From positions 1-26,443 of the forward strand of contig JALVBA010000177.1 of assembly GCA_027010905.1 (NCBI GenBank): DNA of 26,443 bases, written 5' to 3'. The stretch's first letter is position 1. Each line of letters starts with the position of its first letter. This document shows, piece after piece, positions 9,205 through 17,370 of the stretch. The notes below the pieces were generated by a model. That model was not told the DNA's origin. It saw nothing but the letters and a program-made list of their open reading frames with translations, and searched no databases. This stretch comes from Marinilabiliaceae bacterium. GTDB lineage: Bacteria > Bacteroidota > Bacteroidia > Bacteroidales > Marinilabiliaceae. The position numbers were made by a program, and so were the translations under genes.

Positions 9205-9511
9205 AATACGTAGTCTTATGTTATTTATTGTTGATAATTACAGAAAAAGGTTTTGTATATTTTAATTTTTAGCCCGACCCCTACGGCGATGTTATTACTT
9301 ATCTTTTTGTTGATAAAGAATAGTAAATTATTAGTATTTCAGGTTAATTCTCAAAAAATATTGTTTGTAATCATTTGCATTTTAGATGGTTAGGAATATT
9401 ATTGTTTTTTTTACACATTTGCTCAAAACAATTTTGCAACAAATGCGTTCTACTCCATAATAAAACATTGAAGTGTATATTATTAATTCAGTTAAATTAA
9501 AATTATTTATT
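9205..9511. promoter_or_regulatory. Divergent intergenic region between two lipoprotein loci
   Basis: This 307-bp AT-rich gap must carry promoters for the minus-strand TonB operon and the plus-strand DUF4382 gene. No perfect TAnnTTTG box is visible for either. The best plus-strand arrangement is TTTG near 9433 followed, 21 bases on, by TAATAAAA, which is weak. No ORF or strong hairpin was seen. Confidence 0.4.
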
Positions 9512-10342
9512 ATGAGAAAGATGATTAAGAAATTAATTGTACCACTATTCGCAATATTGGTACTTGTATCTTGCGAAAAAGACGACACAACAATTCCGGC
9601 CGGAGAAGGAAAAGTTACGGTAACTTTAACAGATGCACCATTCCCTTTTGAATTTGTAACTCAAGCAAATATTGGTGTTGCCAAAGTTGAGGTGAAAACT
9701 GCCAATGGTGAATTCGTTACTTTATTCGATGGCAGCACATCGTACAACATGGTTAATTTGACAAATGGTGCTACCGCTGAAGTAAAAACAACAAATATCA
9801 AAGCTGGAACTTATGTTGAGGCAAGAGTTACTCTGAATGATGCATCGGTTGAATTATCAAACGGAACGAAATTCAACTTAAACAGTGCTGCAACAGGTAC
9901 TACAACAATTACTATTGAACCGGAACTTGTTGTGGAAGAGGGTTCAGCCTCAGAGGTGTTATTCGATTTAGACGTTGATAATTCGTTTAAATTTGGGCCT
10001 ATTGGTGGTGGCTACTTTTCCGATTGGATTTCAACAATCAGCTCCATTACAAATTGCGATTTCGATGCCGATTTCAGAGTTTGCGATTTAGACCGGACCG
10101 GAAAAATTACCGGAAAAGTAACAGTTGGCGGAAATACAGAAGAGAATGCTCAGGTTTATGTTTCGGTTGACGGACATAAAATTTACACCCACACAAAAAC
10201 CGACGGAACATTTACATTTATTGGTATTGCTCCAGGAACATATACTGTTTATGTAAATACCGAAGATGGGAAAACTGCTCAAGCAGGAAGTATTGTTGTT
10301 TCAGAAAAAGGGACTGCTAATTGTACCGTTACAGTAAATTAG
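9512..10342 (+). CDS. DUF4382 surface lipoprotein with C-terminal carboxypeptidase-regulatory-like domain
   Basis: Predicted lipoprotein of 276 aa. The leader MRKMIKKLIVPLFAILVLVSC ends in the lipobox LVSC, with Cys21. It is followed by EKDD, an acidic run resembling the surface-export signals of Bacteroidota lipoproteins. A DUF4382 domain occupies about residues 33-165 (GKVTVTLTDAPFPFEF, FDGSTSYNMVNL). A carboxypeptidase-regulatory-like beta-sandwich occupies about 200-276 (KITGKVTVGGNTEENAQVYVSVDG, GTFTFIGIAPGTYTVYV). I chose the start at 9512 because it begins the signal peptide; an in-frame ATG at 9473 adds only AT-rich leader. The gene is divergent from the TonB operon and may act with it. 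The function is unknown; a binding or adhesin-like role is plausible. Confidence 0.85.
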   Translation: MRKMIKKLIVPLFAILVLVSCEKDDTTIPAGEGKVTVTLTDAPFPFEFVTQANIGVAKVEVKTANGEFVTLFDGSTSYNMVNLTNGATAEVKTTNIKAGTYVEARVTLNDASVELSNGTKFNLNSAATGTTTITIEPELVVEEGSASEVLFDLDVDNSFKFGPIGGGYFSDWISTISSITNCDFDADFRVCDLDRTGKITGKVTVGGNTEENAQVYVSVDGHKIYTHTKTDGTFTFIGIAPGTYTVYVNTEDGKTAQAGSIVVSEKGTANCTVTVN

Positions 10343-10351
10343 AAAAAAATG

Positions 10352-10388
10352 CTAAAAAACCGCCCTGCAATAGAGGGCGGTTTTTTAG
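10352..10388. terminator. Bidirectional intrinsic terminator
   Basis: Bases 10352-10366 pair with 10374-10388 over 15 bp (CTAAAAAACCGCCCT with AGGGCGGTTTTTTAG) around a 7-base loop. The A-run on one side and T-run on the other make it work in both directions. It sits 10 bases after the DUF4382 stop and before the end of the convergent gene at 10454-10855. Confidence 0.92.
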
Positions 10389-10453
10389 TTTGAAAAATGA
10401 ACTAAATCATCTGCTTAAATTTCATTGTTCCGATTTGTTATTTAAGGATTGTA

Positions 10454-10855
10454 TTACCCAGCATCCTCTGTCTGGAATCGTCGTTCTGAAACAATCATTA
10501 GCGCCTCCTCCTTTATTATCTCCGGAATTGTTACTCTGCGTAAATGTAGGCTTTTCAGCCAGGCAGACACCTCACTCTCTTTCAACGAATATAGCACCTC
10601 TCGGAACTCTTCAACGGAATCATCAGTAATACTATTCTGCACGGCATCACTGAACCGGTCAAGCTCCTCGTCTTCATAATAGAGAATCTCAGTGCTACTA
10701 CTTAGCAAACTTTCTGTTTCGCACACATCATGAGCACCACAGCAATCGGAGGCAACTTCCTTTCCTGAGCTATCTTCAGCGTTATCTCTGCTCCTTCTTG
10801 AAACTAAAAAAGCAACAATCACTATTAACAATATTCCCAGCGATAAGTATAGCAT
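10454..10855 (-). CDS. Small membrane-anchored protein with CCGAHDVC motif
   Basis: Protein of 133 aa with an N-terminal membrane segment (residues 2-19) followed by RRSR, so the body should face the cytoplasm. A Cys/His motif, CCGAHDVC, lies at residues 38-45 and could bind a metal or form a redox pair. The C-terminal part is acidic and helical (YYEDEELDRFSDAV, VEEFREVLYSLKESEVSAWLKSLHLRR). It resembles a conserved but uncharacterised Bacteroidales family. I cannot assign a function. The gene is transcribed alone, convergent with the DUF4382 gene across the shared terminator and divergent from the group starting at 11011. Confidence 0.75.
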   Translation of the reverse strand: MLYLSLGILLIVIVAFLVSRRSRDNAEDSSGKEVASDCCGAHDVCETESLLSSSTEILYYEDEELDRFSDAVQNSITDDSVEEFREVLYSLKESEVSAWLKSLHLRRVTIPEIIKEEALMIVSERRFQTEDAG

Positions 10856-10958
10856 GGTGCAAATCTAACAACAAAAACGAATTGTAAAAACTTCCTTTTA
10901 GTTAAAGTTATATAAAGCTGTTTCTCAATTTTTCTGTTTTTCCATATTTTATACCATA

Positions 10959-10991
10959 TTTGTTGAAATAATACCAACAGGATTAATTTTG
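10959..10991 (+). promoter_or_regulatory. Bacteroidota-type promoter for the 11011 gene group
   Basis: TTTG (10959-10962) and TAATTTTG (10984-10991, matching TAnnTTTG) are separated by 21 bases, the canonical -33/-7 arrangement of the Bacteroidota primary sigma factor. Transcription would begin a few bases before the ATG at 11011, giving a very short leader. Confidence 0.65.
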
Positions 10992-11010
10992 GTGGTATAA
11001 CAATATCTCT

Positions 11011-11391
11011 ATGGTAAAAGGAGTTATCTTAACAGATGAAGAGTTGCACTTTCTTGGTATTAAAGTTGTGTTTAAATCATTAACTGATGATGGCTACAAA
11101 GTACTTCAGGTACGAAAAGAGTTGGATATTAACCCTCAAATACTGGCAACAAAAGAGGGTGTTAGGTATTTTATTGTTGTACGAACGGCAAGATATCCTG
11201 ATATGGGAGTTCTAAAACCTGAGGTTGCTGCAAGAGTTTTGATGCATGCAAAAAAAAATAGTGCAACCTGTATGTTTGCAGGTGTCGGTATTGCAAACGG
11301 CAACGAAGAGAGTGACGTGGGCATGAGCCAACCCGTTAATGATGGCGAGTACTTTATTAATTACAAGGGGCTGCTGCCCTTTCCAAAATAG
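11011..11391 (+). CDS. Conserved hypothetical protein
   Basis: Soluble protein of 126 aa with no signal peptide or membrane segment. It has alternating strands and helices and an invariant-looking core (GVRYFIVVRTARYPDMG, PEVAARVLMHAKKNSATCMFAGVGIANG). The basic residues around the VVRTARYP strand and the final NDGEYFINYKGL resemble compact nucleic-acid- or nucleotide-handling folds, but I recognise no family. A canonical promoter sits directly upstream and the next gene starts 8 bases after the stop, so it leads an operon with the membrane protein that follows and possibly the TlpA-like gene. Confidence 0.75.
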   Translation: MVKGVILTDEELHFLGIKVVFKSLTDDGYKVLQVRKELDINPQILATKEGVRYFIVVRTARYPDMGVLKPEVAARVLMHAKKNSATCMFAGVGIANGNEESDVGMSQPVNDGEYFINYKGLLPFPK

Positions 11392-11399
11392 AATTTTTA

Positions 11400-12098
11400 A
11401 TGAATAATTTAATATATCAAATAAAAGCATTTTATCACAAAAACCGGCGTTTTATCATTTCCGGACTGGCTTTTATAGTGCTGTTGCAGATTTGTGGCAG
11501 AGGTGGGAATATCGCACCTAAAAAAGAGTCGGCACAGAAATCAGGCACGCCTCTATCTATTCATTTCGACACCCTTGCCAATGGAGATGAGCCGTTAGAG
11601 CAAGTTTTTTATGAGTCACTTACAAAGCCGGACGATGAGCCTCAGCCAAAATACAATCCATTATTTATGGAGATGTTGCTGATGACAAGCTTAATTCTGA
11701 TTTTTTATCTGGCACAAAAAAGAGGATGGATAAAAAAGCTAATGCCGGCATGGGTATTTGTAAAGGTGAAAAAGAGTAAAAACGGTCATAACGGTGATAC
11801 TCTGTTACATCTTGAAATAAACAATAAAACAAAGGATAGTATTACCTTTGAACCTCCGGTATTAACATTCAAGCGATTTAGTAAGACCAAACGGTTTAAA
11901 ATAAAGGGTAGCGAAGGACAACCAATATTCCCACTGACTCTTATGCCTGACACAGGGCATAAGCTCGTGATAAATATCGACAGGTTTAAAAAGAGTATGC
12001 CTAAGCTGAAGAGGTACAAAAATATTAGTATCTCAATAGATGCCGATAATGGTAAAACATACAATACCAAACCAAATGTTTTTACAAATTGGTTATAA
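11400..12098 (+). CDS. Hypothetical membrane protein with C-terminal beta domain
   Basis: Protein of 232 aa with two predicted membrane segments (about residues 18-33 and 89-105). They enclose a ~55-residue periplasmic loop rich in Pro, Lys and Glu. The C-terminal 120 residues are basic and beta-rich (FVKVKKSKNG, LLHLEINNKTKDSITFEPPVLTF, HKLVINIDRF) and should lie in the cytoplasm if the N-terminus is inside. This part reads like an immunoglobulin-like or PilZ-like sandwich, but the assignment is a guess. It begins 8 bases after the preceding gene, suggesting translational coupling and a joint function. No family was recognised. Confidence 0.72.
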   Translation: MNNLIYQIKAFYHKNRRFIISGLAFIVLLQICGRGGNIAPKKESAQKSGTPLSIHFDTLANGDEPLEQVFYESLTKPDDEPQPKYNPLFMEMLLMTSLILIFYLAQKRGWIKKLMPAWVFVKVKKSKNGHNGDTLLHLEINNKTKDSITFEPPVLTFKRFSKTKRFKIKGSEGQPIFPLTLMPDTGHKLVINIDRFKKSMPKLKRYKNISISIDADNGKTYNTKPNVFTNWL

Positions 12099-12144
12099 GT
12101 TACGTAATCTGTGCACAACAGATTTATAAGTAAAATATATAGAG

Positions 12145-12753
12145 ATGAGTGATTTTTTTAAAAAACAGTGGACTAAGTATCGCAGAAAGAAGACAACGAT
12201 AGGTATCATTCTTGATTTTCTGTTTTTTGCTCTGCTTATTGGAATGATTATTCCCGATTCGCGTAAAGTTATTTCATCAACCGTTATCCGCTACACGATG
12301 TTTCAGCCCTCCACAAGCAACGATATTGTTTTTGTGGGATCGAACGACTTAACCTGCAGGTTAATATCTCCTGGCGGAGAGATTGTCTATCCTAAACAGT
12401 CGCTGGGAAAACCTATATTTATAAACTTCTGGGCAACCTGGTGTCCTCCTTGTATTGCCGAGATGCCATCAATTCAGAAACTTTACGACAAGTACAAAGG
12501 CAAGGTTGATTTTTACCTAATCTCAAGTGAAGAGCTTAGCGTAATGACAAAGGATTTTGAGAAAAGAGGATTTGAGATGCCAATCTACAAGCTGAATGGC
12601 AAAGTCTCAGAGAAATTCTACTCCCGCAAAATCCCGTCAAGCTTCCTAATATCCCCCGAGGGAAAGATTGTTATGCAAAAACATGGCGCTGCCGACTGGG
12701 ATGGCAAAAAGGTATTTGCTACTATCGATAAGATGCTCGAAGCAAAACGTTAA
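12145..12753 (+). CDS. TlpA/ResA-like thioredoxin-family protein
   Basis: Membrane-anchored thiol-disulfide protein of 202 aa. The N-terminus is basic and followed by one membrane segment (about residues 19-37), which places the catalytic domain in the periplasm. The thioredoxin fold carries FWATWCPPC with Cys100 and Cys103, and the cis-Pro loop reads IPSSF. The extra segment typical of TlpA/ResA is present between the CxxC helix and the cis-Pro. Such proteins keep periplasmic cysteines reduced, for example in cytochrome c maturation. The substrate here is unknown. It follows the two-gene hypothetical pair by 46 bases and precedes wecB by 53 bases on the same strand, so a shared transcript is possible. 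Confidence 0.9.
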   Translation: MSDFFKKQWTKYRRKKTTIGIILDFLFFALLIGMIIPDSRKVISSTVIRYTMFQPSTSNDIVFVGSNDLTCRLISPGGEIVYPKQSLGKPIFINFWATWCPPCIAEMPSIQKLYDKYKGKVDFYLISSEELSVMTKDFEKRGFEMPIYKLNGKVSEKFYSRKIPSSFLISPEGKIVMQKHGAADWDGKKVFATIDKMLEAKR

Positions 12754-12806
12754 AGACTGATTTTACTGAAACCGTCAGTTTCATCCACAATTGAAATCAC
12801 TACAGA

Positions 12807-13970
12807 ATGATTAAATTAATAAATCTTGTTGGGGCACGACCTCAGATTATTAAAGCGGCAGCGATAAGCCGGGCAATCAAAACGTCATACCCGGATACTA
12901 TAAAGGATATAGTTGTTCATACTGGGCAGCACTACGACAAAAATATGTCGGGGCATTTTTTCGAACAGCTGAATATCCCACAGCCAAAACATAATTTGCA
13001 GTGCGGCTCGGCAACACATGCCCGGCAAACAGCAATGATAATGGAGAGGATGGAAGAGGTGTTTCTGGAGGAGAAGCCCGATTTCTTGTTGGTTTACGGA
13101 GACACTAACTCAACTTTAGCGGCAGCTCTCGTTGCGGCAAAGATGGGTATTGAGGTTGTTCATGTTGAGGCCGGCTTACGGTCATTCAATAAGTCAATGC
13201 CCGAGGAGATAAACCGTATTGTTTGCGACCATGTTTCAACTTTACTTTTCTGCCCAACCACCACCGCTATTGAGAATTTAAAAAATGAAGGGTTTAACTG
13301 TGTCGATAAAATTAATACTCCCGATTGTCCCGGAGTGATTCACACAGGAGATGTAATGTACGATAACTCCCTCTACTTTGCACAGCTTGCAACCGAAAGA
13401 AGCAGCGTTCTAAAGGATCTTAATCTGCAAGGTAATCCTTTTATTCTTTTTACAATGCATCGGGACATGAATACCGATGTGCCGGAAAGAATAGGCGCCA
13501 TTCTAAAGGCTGTAGTTAAGTTTGTTCAGAATTCAGGTAAGAGGGTGGTTTTTCCTGTTCATCCCCGCGCCAGAAAGATGATGAATCAGCTGCTTGATTC
13601 TTTATTTATTGATACTTTAGGTGATACCCCTAATCTTATTATGACAGAGCCATTAAACTTTTTTGATATCACCATACTGGAGCAAAATTGTGATATGATT
13701 GTTACCGATTCGGGAGGGGTGCAGAAAGAGGCATTTTTCTTCAAAAAGCCGTGTGTTGTACTTCGCCCTGAAACAGAATGGGTAGAGCTGGTTGAATCTG
13801 GCAATGCAGTACTAGCCGATGCCGATGGTGACACTATTTACAACTCATTGATGAGTTTCCCTAACCGTACAGCCCTAACATACCCTCAGTTTTATGGCGA
13901 TGGAAATGCTTCAACGGCTATTTGTAAGGCAATAACAAGACAGTATATTCAGAGAGATGCAAAGAGATAA
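12807..13970 (+). CDS. wecB: UDP-N-acetylglucosamine 2-epimerase (non-hydrolysing)
   Basis: Cytoplasmic enzyme of 387 aa that interconverts UDP-GlcNAc and UDP-ManNAc, feeding surface polysaccharide synthesis. Family blocks are all present: GARPQIIKAAA at the N-terminus, VHTGQHYD, YGDTNST (Asp99), HVEAGLRS (Glu121), MPEEINR (Glu133/134) and MHRDMNTD (His218). These correspond to the catalytic Asp, Glu and His residues known in the E. coli enzyme. The C-terminal lobe has SGGVQKEAFFFKKPCVVLR, which binds the UDP. Its 3' end overlaps the start of the glycosyltransferase remnant at 13957, so the two were once a translationally coupled polysaccharide pair. The epimerase itself is intact while its partner is broken. 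Confidence 0.95.
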   Translation: MIKLINLVGARPQIIKAAAISRAIKTSYPDTIKDIVVHTGQHYDKNMSGHFFEQLNIPQPKHNLQCGSATHARQTAMIMERMEEVFLEEKPDFLLVYGDTNSTLAAALVAAKMGIEVVHVEAGLRSFNKSMPEEINRIVCDHVSTLLFCPTTTAIENLKNEGFNCVDKINTPDCPGVIHTGDVMYDNSLYFAQLATERSSVLKDLNLQGNPFILFTMHRDMNTDVPERIGAILKAVVKFVQNSGKRVVFPVHPRARKMMNQLLDSLFIDTLGDTPNLIMTEPLNFFDITILEQNCDMIVTDSGGVQKEAFFFKKPCVVLRPETEWVELVESGNAVLADADGDTIYNSLMSFPNRTALTYPQFYGDGNASTAICKAITRQYIQRDAKR

Positions 13971-15163
13971 AATACGGATTGTACACATAGAGAATTGATT
14001 TCACCCTGACATGGGGTATCAGCTTAATTTCACAGCGAAGTTTCATCGCAAAGAGATTGGGATGCATATTGTAACCTCCGAATCGTTGAAATTGTGGAGT
14101 CACGATAAGACTCTAACAGCCGAAGTAATCAGGGAGAAAGACAGAGATTTTGAGAAGAAGCACGGTGTTCATATTCACCGCCTACCTGTGAGATACGAGA
14201 AGAAGCATGGCTACAACATGCTAATGAGTGGTATAGTGAAAAAGATTTACCAACTAAAACCTGACGTGCTGTTTGTTCATGCTATCGAGTCATACACGGC
14301 ATTTTTATTGTTGAGTAAAAAACGAATTTATCAGGATTTCCTCGTTTGTTGCGATACTCATACTCTATACAATCAATTTAGTAATAGTTTAATTGAGAAG
14401 GTCTATTTTTCTCTGTTTAAGAATATTGTAGTTTCAAAAATTAGGAAATATAAAATACCCGTCTTTTACACAGCATCTGAAAAACAGAGAGATACTTGTT
14501 AGTCAATATGGCATCGACAGTAAGAATGTCTATCCCTACCTTATTGGAACAGATGAAAAAGTTTTTTATCCCGACGCTAAAGCCGGACAGCAATTACGGG
14601 TAACACTGGGTATAGATACAACTAAGAGGGTGATTTTGTATGCCGGGAAATTTAATTATCCCAAGAGTCCCCATCTGTTAGTGGATGCTTTGGCAATGGT
14701 TGAAGATTCAATTCCTGATTCAGTGCTTGTAATGGTTGGTGGCAAGAATGGTGAATATTTTAATGAGTATTTCAACAAGAATAGATTGTTAAATAAGGTT
14801 CAACTTAAAGTATTAGATGCAGTTAGTGTATCTCAATTAAATGATTACTACAATATGGCTGATGTTGTTGCTTTCCCTAAAGAGAATACCTTGAGCGCTC
14901 TTGACTGCCAATTGACCGAAACGCCGGTAGTTATGGAGGACGATATGACCAATAGGGAGAGATTGCAACAGGGGGGACTAACCTACACTCCAAATAATCT
15001 GGCCGATTTAGGTGAAAAGATTGCAACTCTGCTTAATGATGATTCTAAAAGAGAAAAGCTGGGAAAAGTCGGCAGACAATTTATTTCAGAGAACTATTCA
15101 TACCAAAATATTATTCACCAAGTTGAGAATGTAATCCTCAAACATGCTGAAGCTACTGTTTAA
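13957..15163 (+). pseudogene. GT4 glycosyltransferase, broken by a nonsense codon and a frameshift
   Basis: Remnant of a retaining GT-B glycosyltransferase of about 400 residues. The natural start is the ATG at 13957, overlapping wecB by 14 bases and opening with an IRIVHIEN strand. An in-frame TGA at 13996-13998 interrupts IEN-x-FHPDMGYQLNF. Reading resumes to EKQRD, where the frame breaks at an AGAGAG run (14486-14491) and stops at 14500-14502. Restoring one lost AG unit gives EKQREILVSQYGID and the rest of the C-terminal domain: ILYAGKFNYPKSPHLLVDAL, then the donor-binding block AFPKENTLSALDCQLTETPVV. All parts are present, so decay is recent, or the lesions are assembly errors. Some C-terminal translation could start internally near 14630, but activity is unlikely. 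Confidence 0.85.
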
Positions 15164-15256
15164 AACACGCGTTCCGAAACGAAATGTTACAAACAATTAA
15201 GAGGATAAAGCATCGAGAGTGAGTTAGGTGTAGCCGAAACCCGGTCTCTGTATCCA

Positions 15257-16035
15257 TCACTCCAAAATAAATTCACTCTCCGGATTTCGGATAATATTTA
15301 TAAAGTTCTCCAGTACAGGATTTGCATTGCTGCTTCCCCAAACTATCTTCTGAGTTGTTCGCTGAGGAATATTTGTCAGTTCAATAAATTTAATCTTCAG
15401 GTCGTAGCCATACTTCAGCGATGTAGGTACAATTGCAATGCCGAGGTTATTTTCCACAAGACGGTAGATTGAGCTGGCATTAACCGTTGAGTGTGAGATA
15501 TTCGGAAAGAAACCACTATCATCAAAAATCTGCATCACCTTTTCGTAGTACGACTCACTGTAAGAGGCATCGAAAAGGATAAAGTGCTCATCCTTAAACT
15601 GAGCTTAGTTACGAAACTCCGAAGAGCCTATCTTGTGGGCAATACCAGGGAGAAGGTCTCCTCCATAGCCGGATGTATCTCCAGCCTCTTCGGCACACGT
15701 TCCATTCTAACAAAACCGATGTCAATTTCCTGATTCAGCAGTGCTTGTATCTGCCTCCTGTTATCCAGCTCCGTAAGGTTGATTAGAACATTGGGATTGG
15801 TATCTTTAAATTTCAACAACAGTTGCGGAATTAGTCTTTGCGTTGCCGAGCCCACATATCCCAATTTCAGATTACCATCAATACCATCGTTTAGCAGCTT
15901 GGCATGATTCAATATATCATCCATCCTTTTGAAGTTTGTCAACAGCTCTTTTTGAAGATACTCACCCGCCTGTGTAAGTTCAACTTTCCGGTTATGGAGC
16001 GGTTTTTCAAAACTGGTCTCAGTACCTCTTAACAA
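15257..16035 (-). pseudogene. LysR-family regulator, truncated and frameshifted
   Basis: Remnant of a LysR-type transcription factor in two reading frames. The upstream part (16035 down to 15628) has the end of the DNA-binding domain and linker helix (NRKVELTQAGEYLQKELL) and the first half of the effector domain (GNLKLGYVGSATQRLIPQLL, NQEIDIGFVRM). The frame changes near 15630-15645. The second part contains one in-frame stop (plus-strand bases 15605-15607, within SSEFRN-x-AQFKDEHF) and then continues to SLKYGYDLKIKFIEL. The first ~45 residues of the helix-turn-helix are missing, because hutU-derived sequence begins on the opposite strand at about 16035. It probably once regulated a neighbouring operon, perhaps the histidine-degradation genes. 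Confidence 0.83.
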
Positions 16036-17301
16036 TGCACTATCTTGCCATCATGACCGATAAGCAGACTCTTCACCTCTATTCAGGTCATCCCATGGGT
16101 TTGTTCCCTTTATCAAAAGAGTCACCACGGGTTATCGTCACCAATGGCCTGATGATTCCCAACCACTCTGCACCTGACGATTGGTAGAGACTTAATGCTT
16201 TTGGGGTAACACAGTACGGACAAATGACTGCCGGCTCATTTATGTACATCGGTCCGCAGGGGATTGTTCATGGCACTACCATTACACTGATGAATGTCTC
16301 TCGTAAGATACTGCCCAAGAGCAAGATTCGTGAAGGTGAGTTTGTTGACAAAATCAACGGGTTGTCGTACGAAGAGATTGCTAACAGAGGAGGGGGTATT
16401 CTAAACTCGGCAAAAAAGCTGGAAGAGACATCAGTGGATGAATTGTATCAACAGAGCAAAGAGAGATTAGAGGAGATAGTAGCGCAAGATACAGGTGCCG
16501 TTGAGATAAAATCGGGCTACGGACTGACTATTGAGAGCGAGCCGAAGATGCTAAGAGTGATAAAGAGGTTGAAGAAGAGCTCGAATACTCAAATAAAGTC
16601 TACTTTTTTGGGAGCTCATGCCATTCCTGAAAAATTTAAAAACAGGAAAGAGGATTATCTGAGGATATTAATTGATGAGTTAATGCCAGTAGTTGCAGAG
16701 GAGAAGCTGGCTGATTATGTTGATATATTCTGCGAAAAAGGGTACTTCTCTGTGGCAGACACAGAGGTGATTTTAGAGGCAGGTCGTAGATTTGGGCTGA
16801 CACCCAAAATTCATGTTAATCAATTTAATTCAATTGGTGGAGTAGCAGCAGCTGTAAAGTTTAATGCACTATCGGTTGACCATCTTGAAGAGTTAGTTAA
16901 GAGATGAAGATATTGAGGTTTTTAAAAAATCTGAAACGATGCCTGTAGCGCCGCCGGGATGCTCCTATTTTCTGGGTATTCCCTACACTACGGCTTGTAA
17001 AATAATAGATGCCGGTCTGCCGCTTGCCCTGGCATCAGACTACAACCCCGGCTCAGCTCCCTCAGGAAATATGAACTTCGTAGTTGCTACCGCCTGAATT
17101 AAGATGAAGATGACACCCGAGGAGGCAATTAATGCAGCAACACTAAACGGTGCGTATGCCATGGGGCTTGAACAGGAGGCAGGGTAAATTACTGTTGTGA
17201 AACTTGCGAATCTGATTGTAACAAAACCTGTTAATTCGTATGCATCAATTCCATACTCTTTTGGAGCAAACAAAATTGAGAGTGCCTATTTGATGGGGTA
17301 A
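16035..17301 (+). pseudogene. Chimeric remnant: internal hutU fragment fused to hutI
   Basis: One frame holds pieces of two histidine-degradation enzymes. Bases 16035 to about 16305 encode an internal urocanate hydratase segment (LYSGHPMGLFP, GVTQYGQMTAGSFMYIG, GPQGIVHGTTITLMN). From about 16330 the frame continues as imidazolonepropionase (GLSYEEIANRGGGILNSAKKL, GAVEIKSGYGL, TFLGAHAIP, PKIHVNQFNSIGG). The hutU stop-side and the hutI N-terminus, with its HxH zinc ligands, are gone. Further lesions are TAG at 16185-16187, a frameshift at 16899-16907, TGA at 17095-17097 and TAA at 17185-17187. The shifted frame carries the HutI C-terminus (LALASDYNPGSAPSGNMNF) to 17301. No active enzyme can be made. 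It records a deletion within a hut operon. Confidence 0.88.
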
Positions 17302-17370
17302 AGGGGGTAAACAGGGAAACTTAGGAGATTTTATAAAGAGTCAATTCTAATAAATAGTTATCTCCTATTT
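17302..17370 (+). other. Short spacer before RNA copy 2
   Basis: No gene. TAGGAGAT (17322-17329) and ATCTCCTA (17360-17367) form an 8-bp inverted repeat just upstream of the RNA candidate. It has no equivalent in the visible sequence before copy 1. No clear TAnnTTTG box is present. Confidence 0.4.

Noticed and set aside
10321..10679. Plus-strand ORFs opposite the 133-aa gene
   Set aside because: They run through the terminator hairpin and antisense to a better-supported protein; they are shadow frames.
14630..15163. Stand-alone small glycosyltransferase
   Set aside because: It is the C-terminal domain of the GT4 gene separated by the AGAGAG frameshift; the N-terminal domain lies directly upstream in another frame.
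16224..16907. Intact short imidazolonepropionase gene
   Set aside because: The frame starts inside hutU-derived sequence, lacks the HutI N-terminus and ends at a frameshift, so it is part of a pseudogene.
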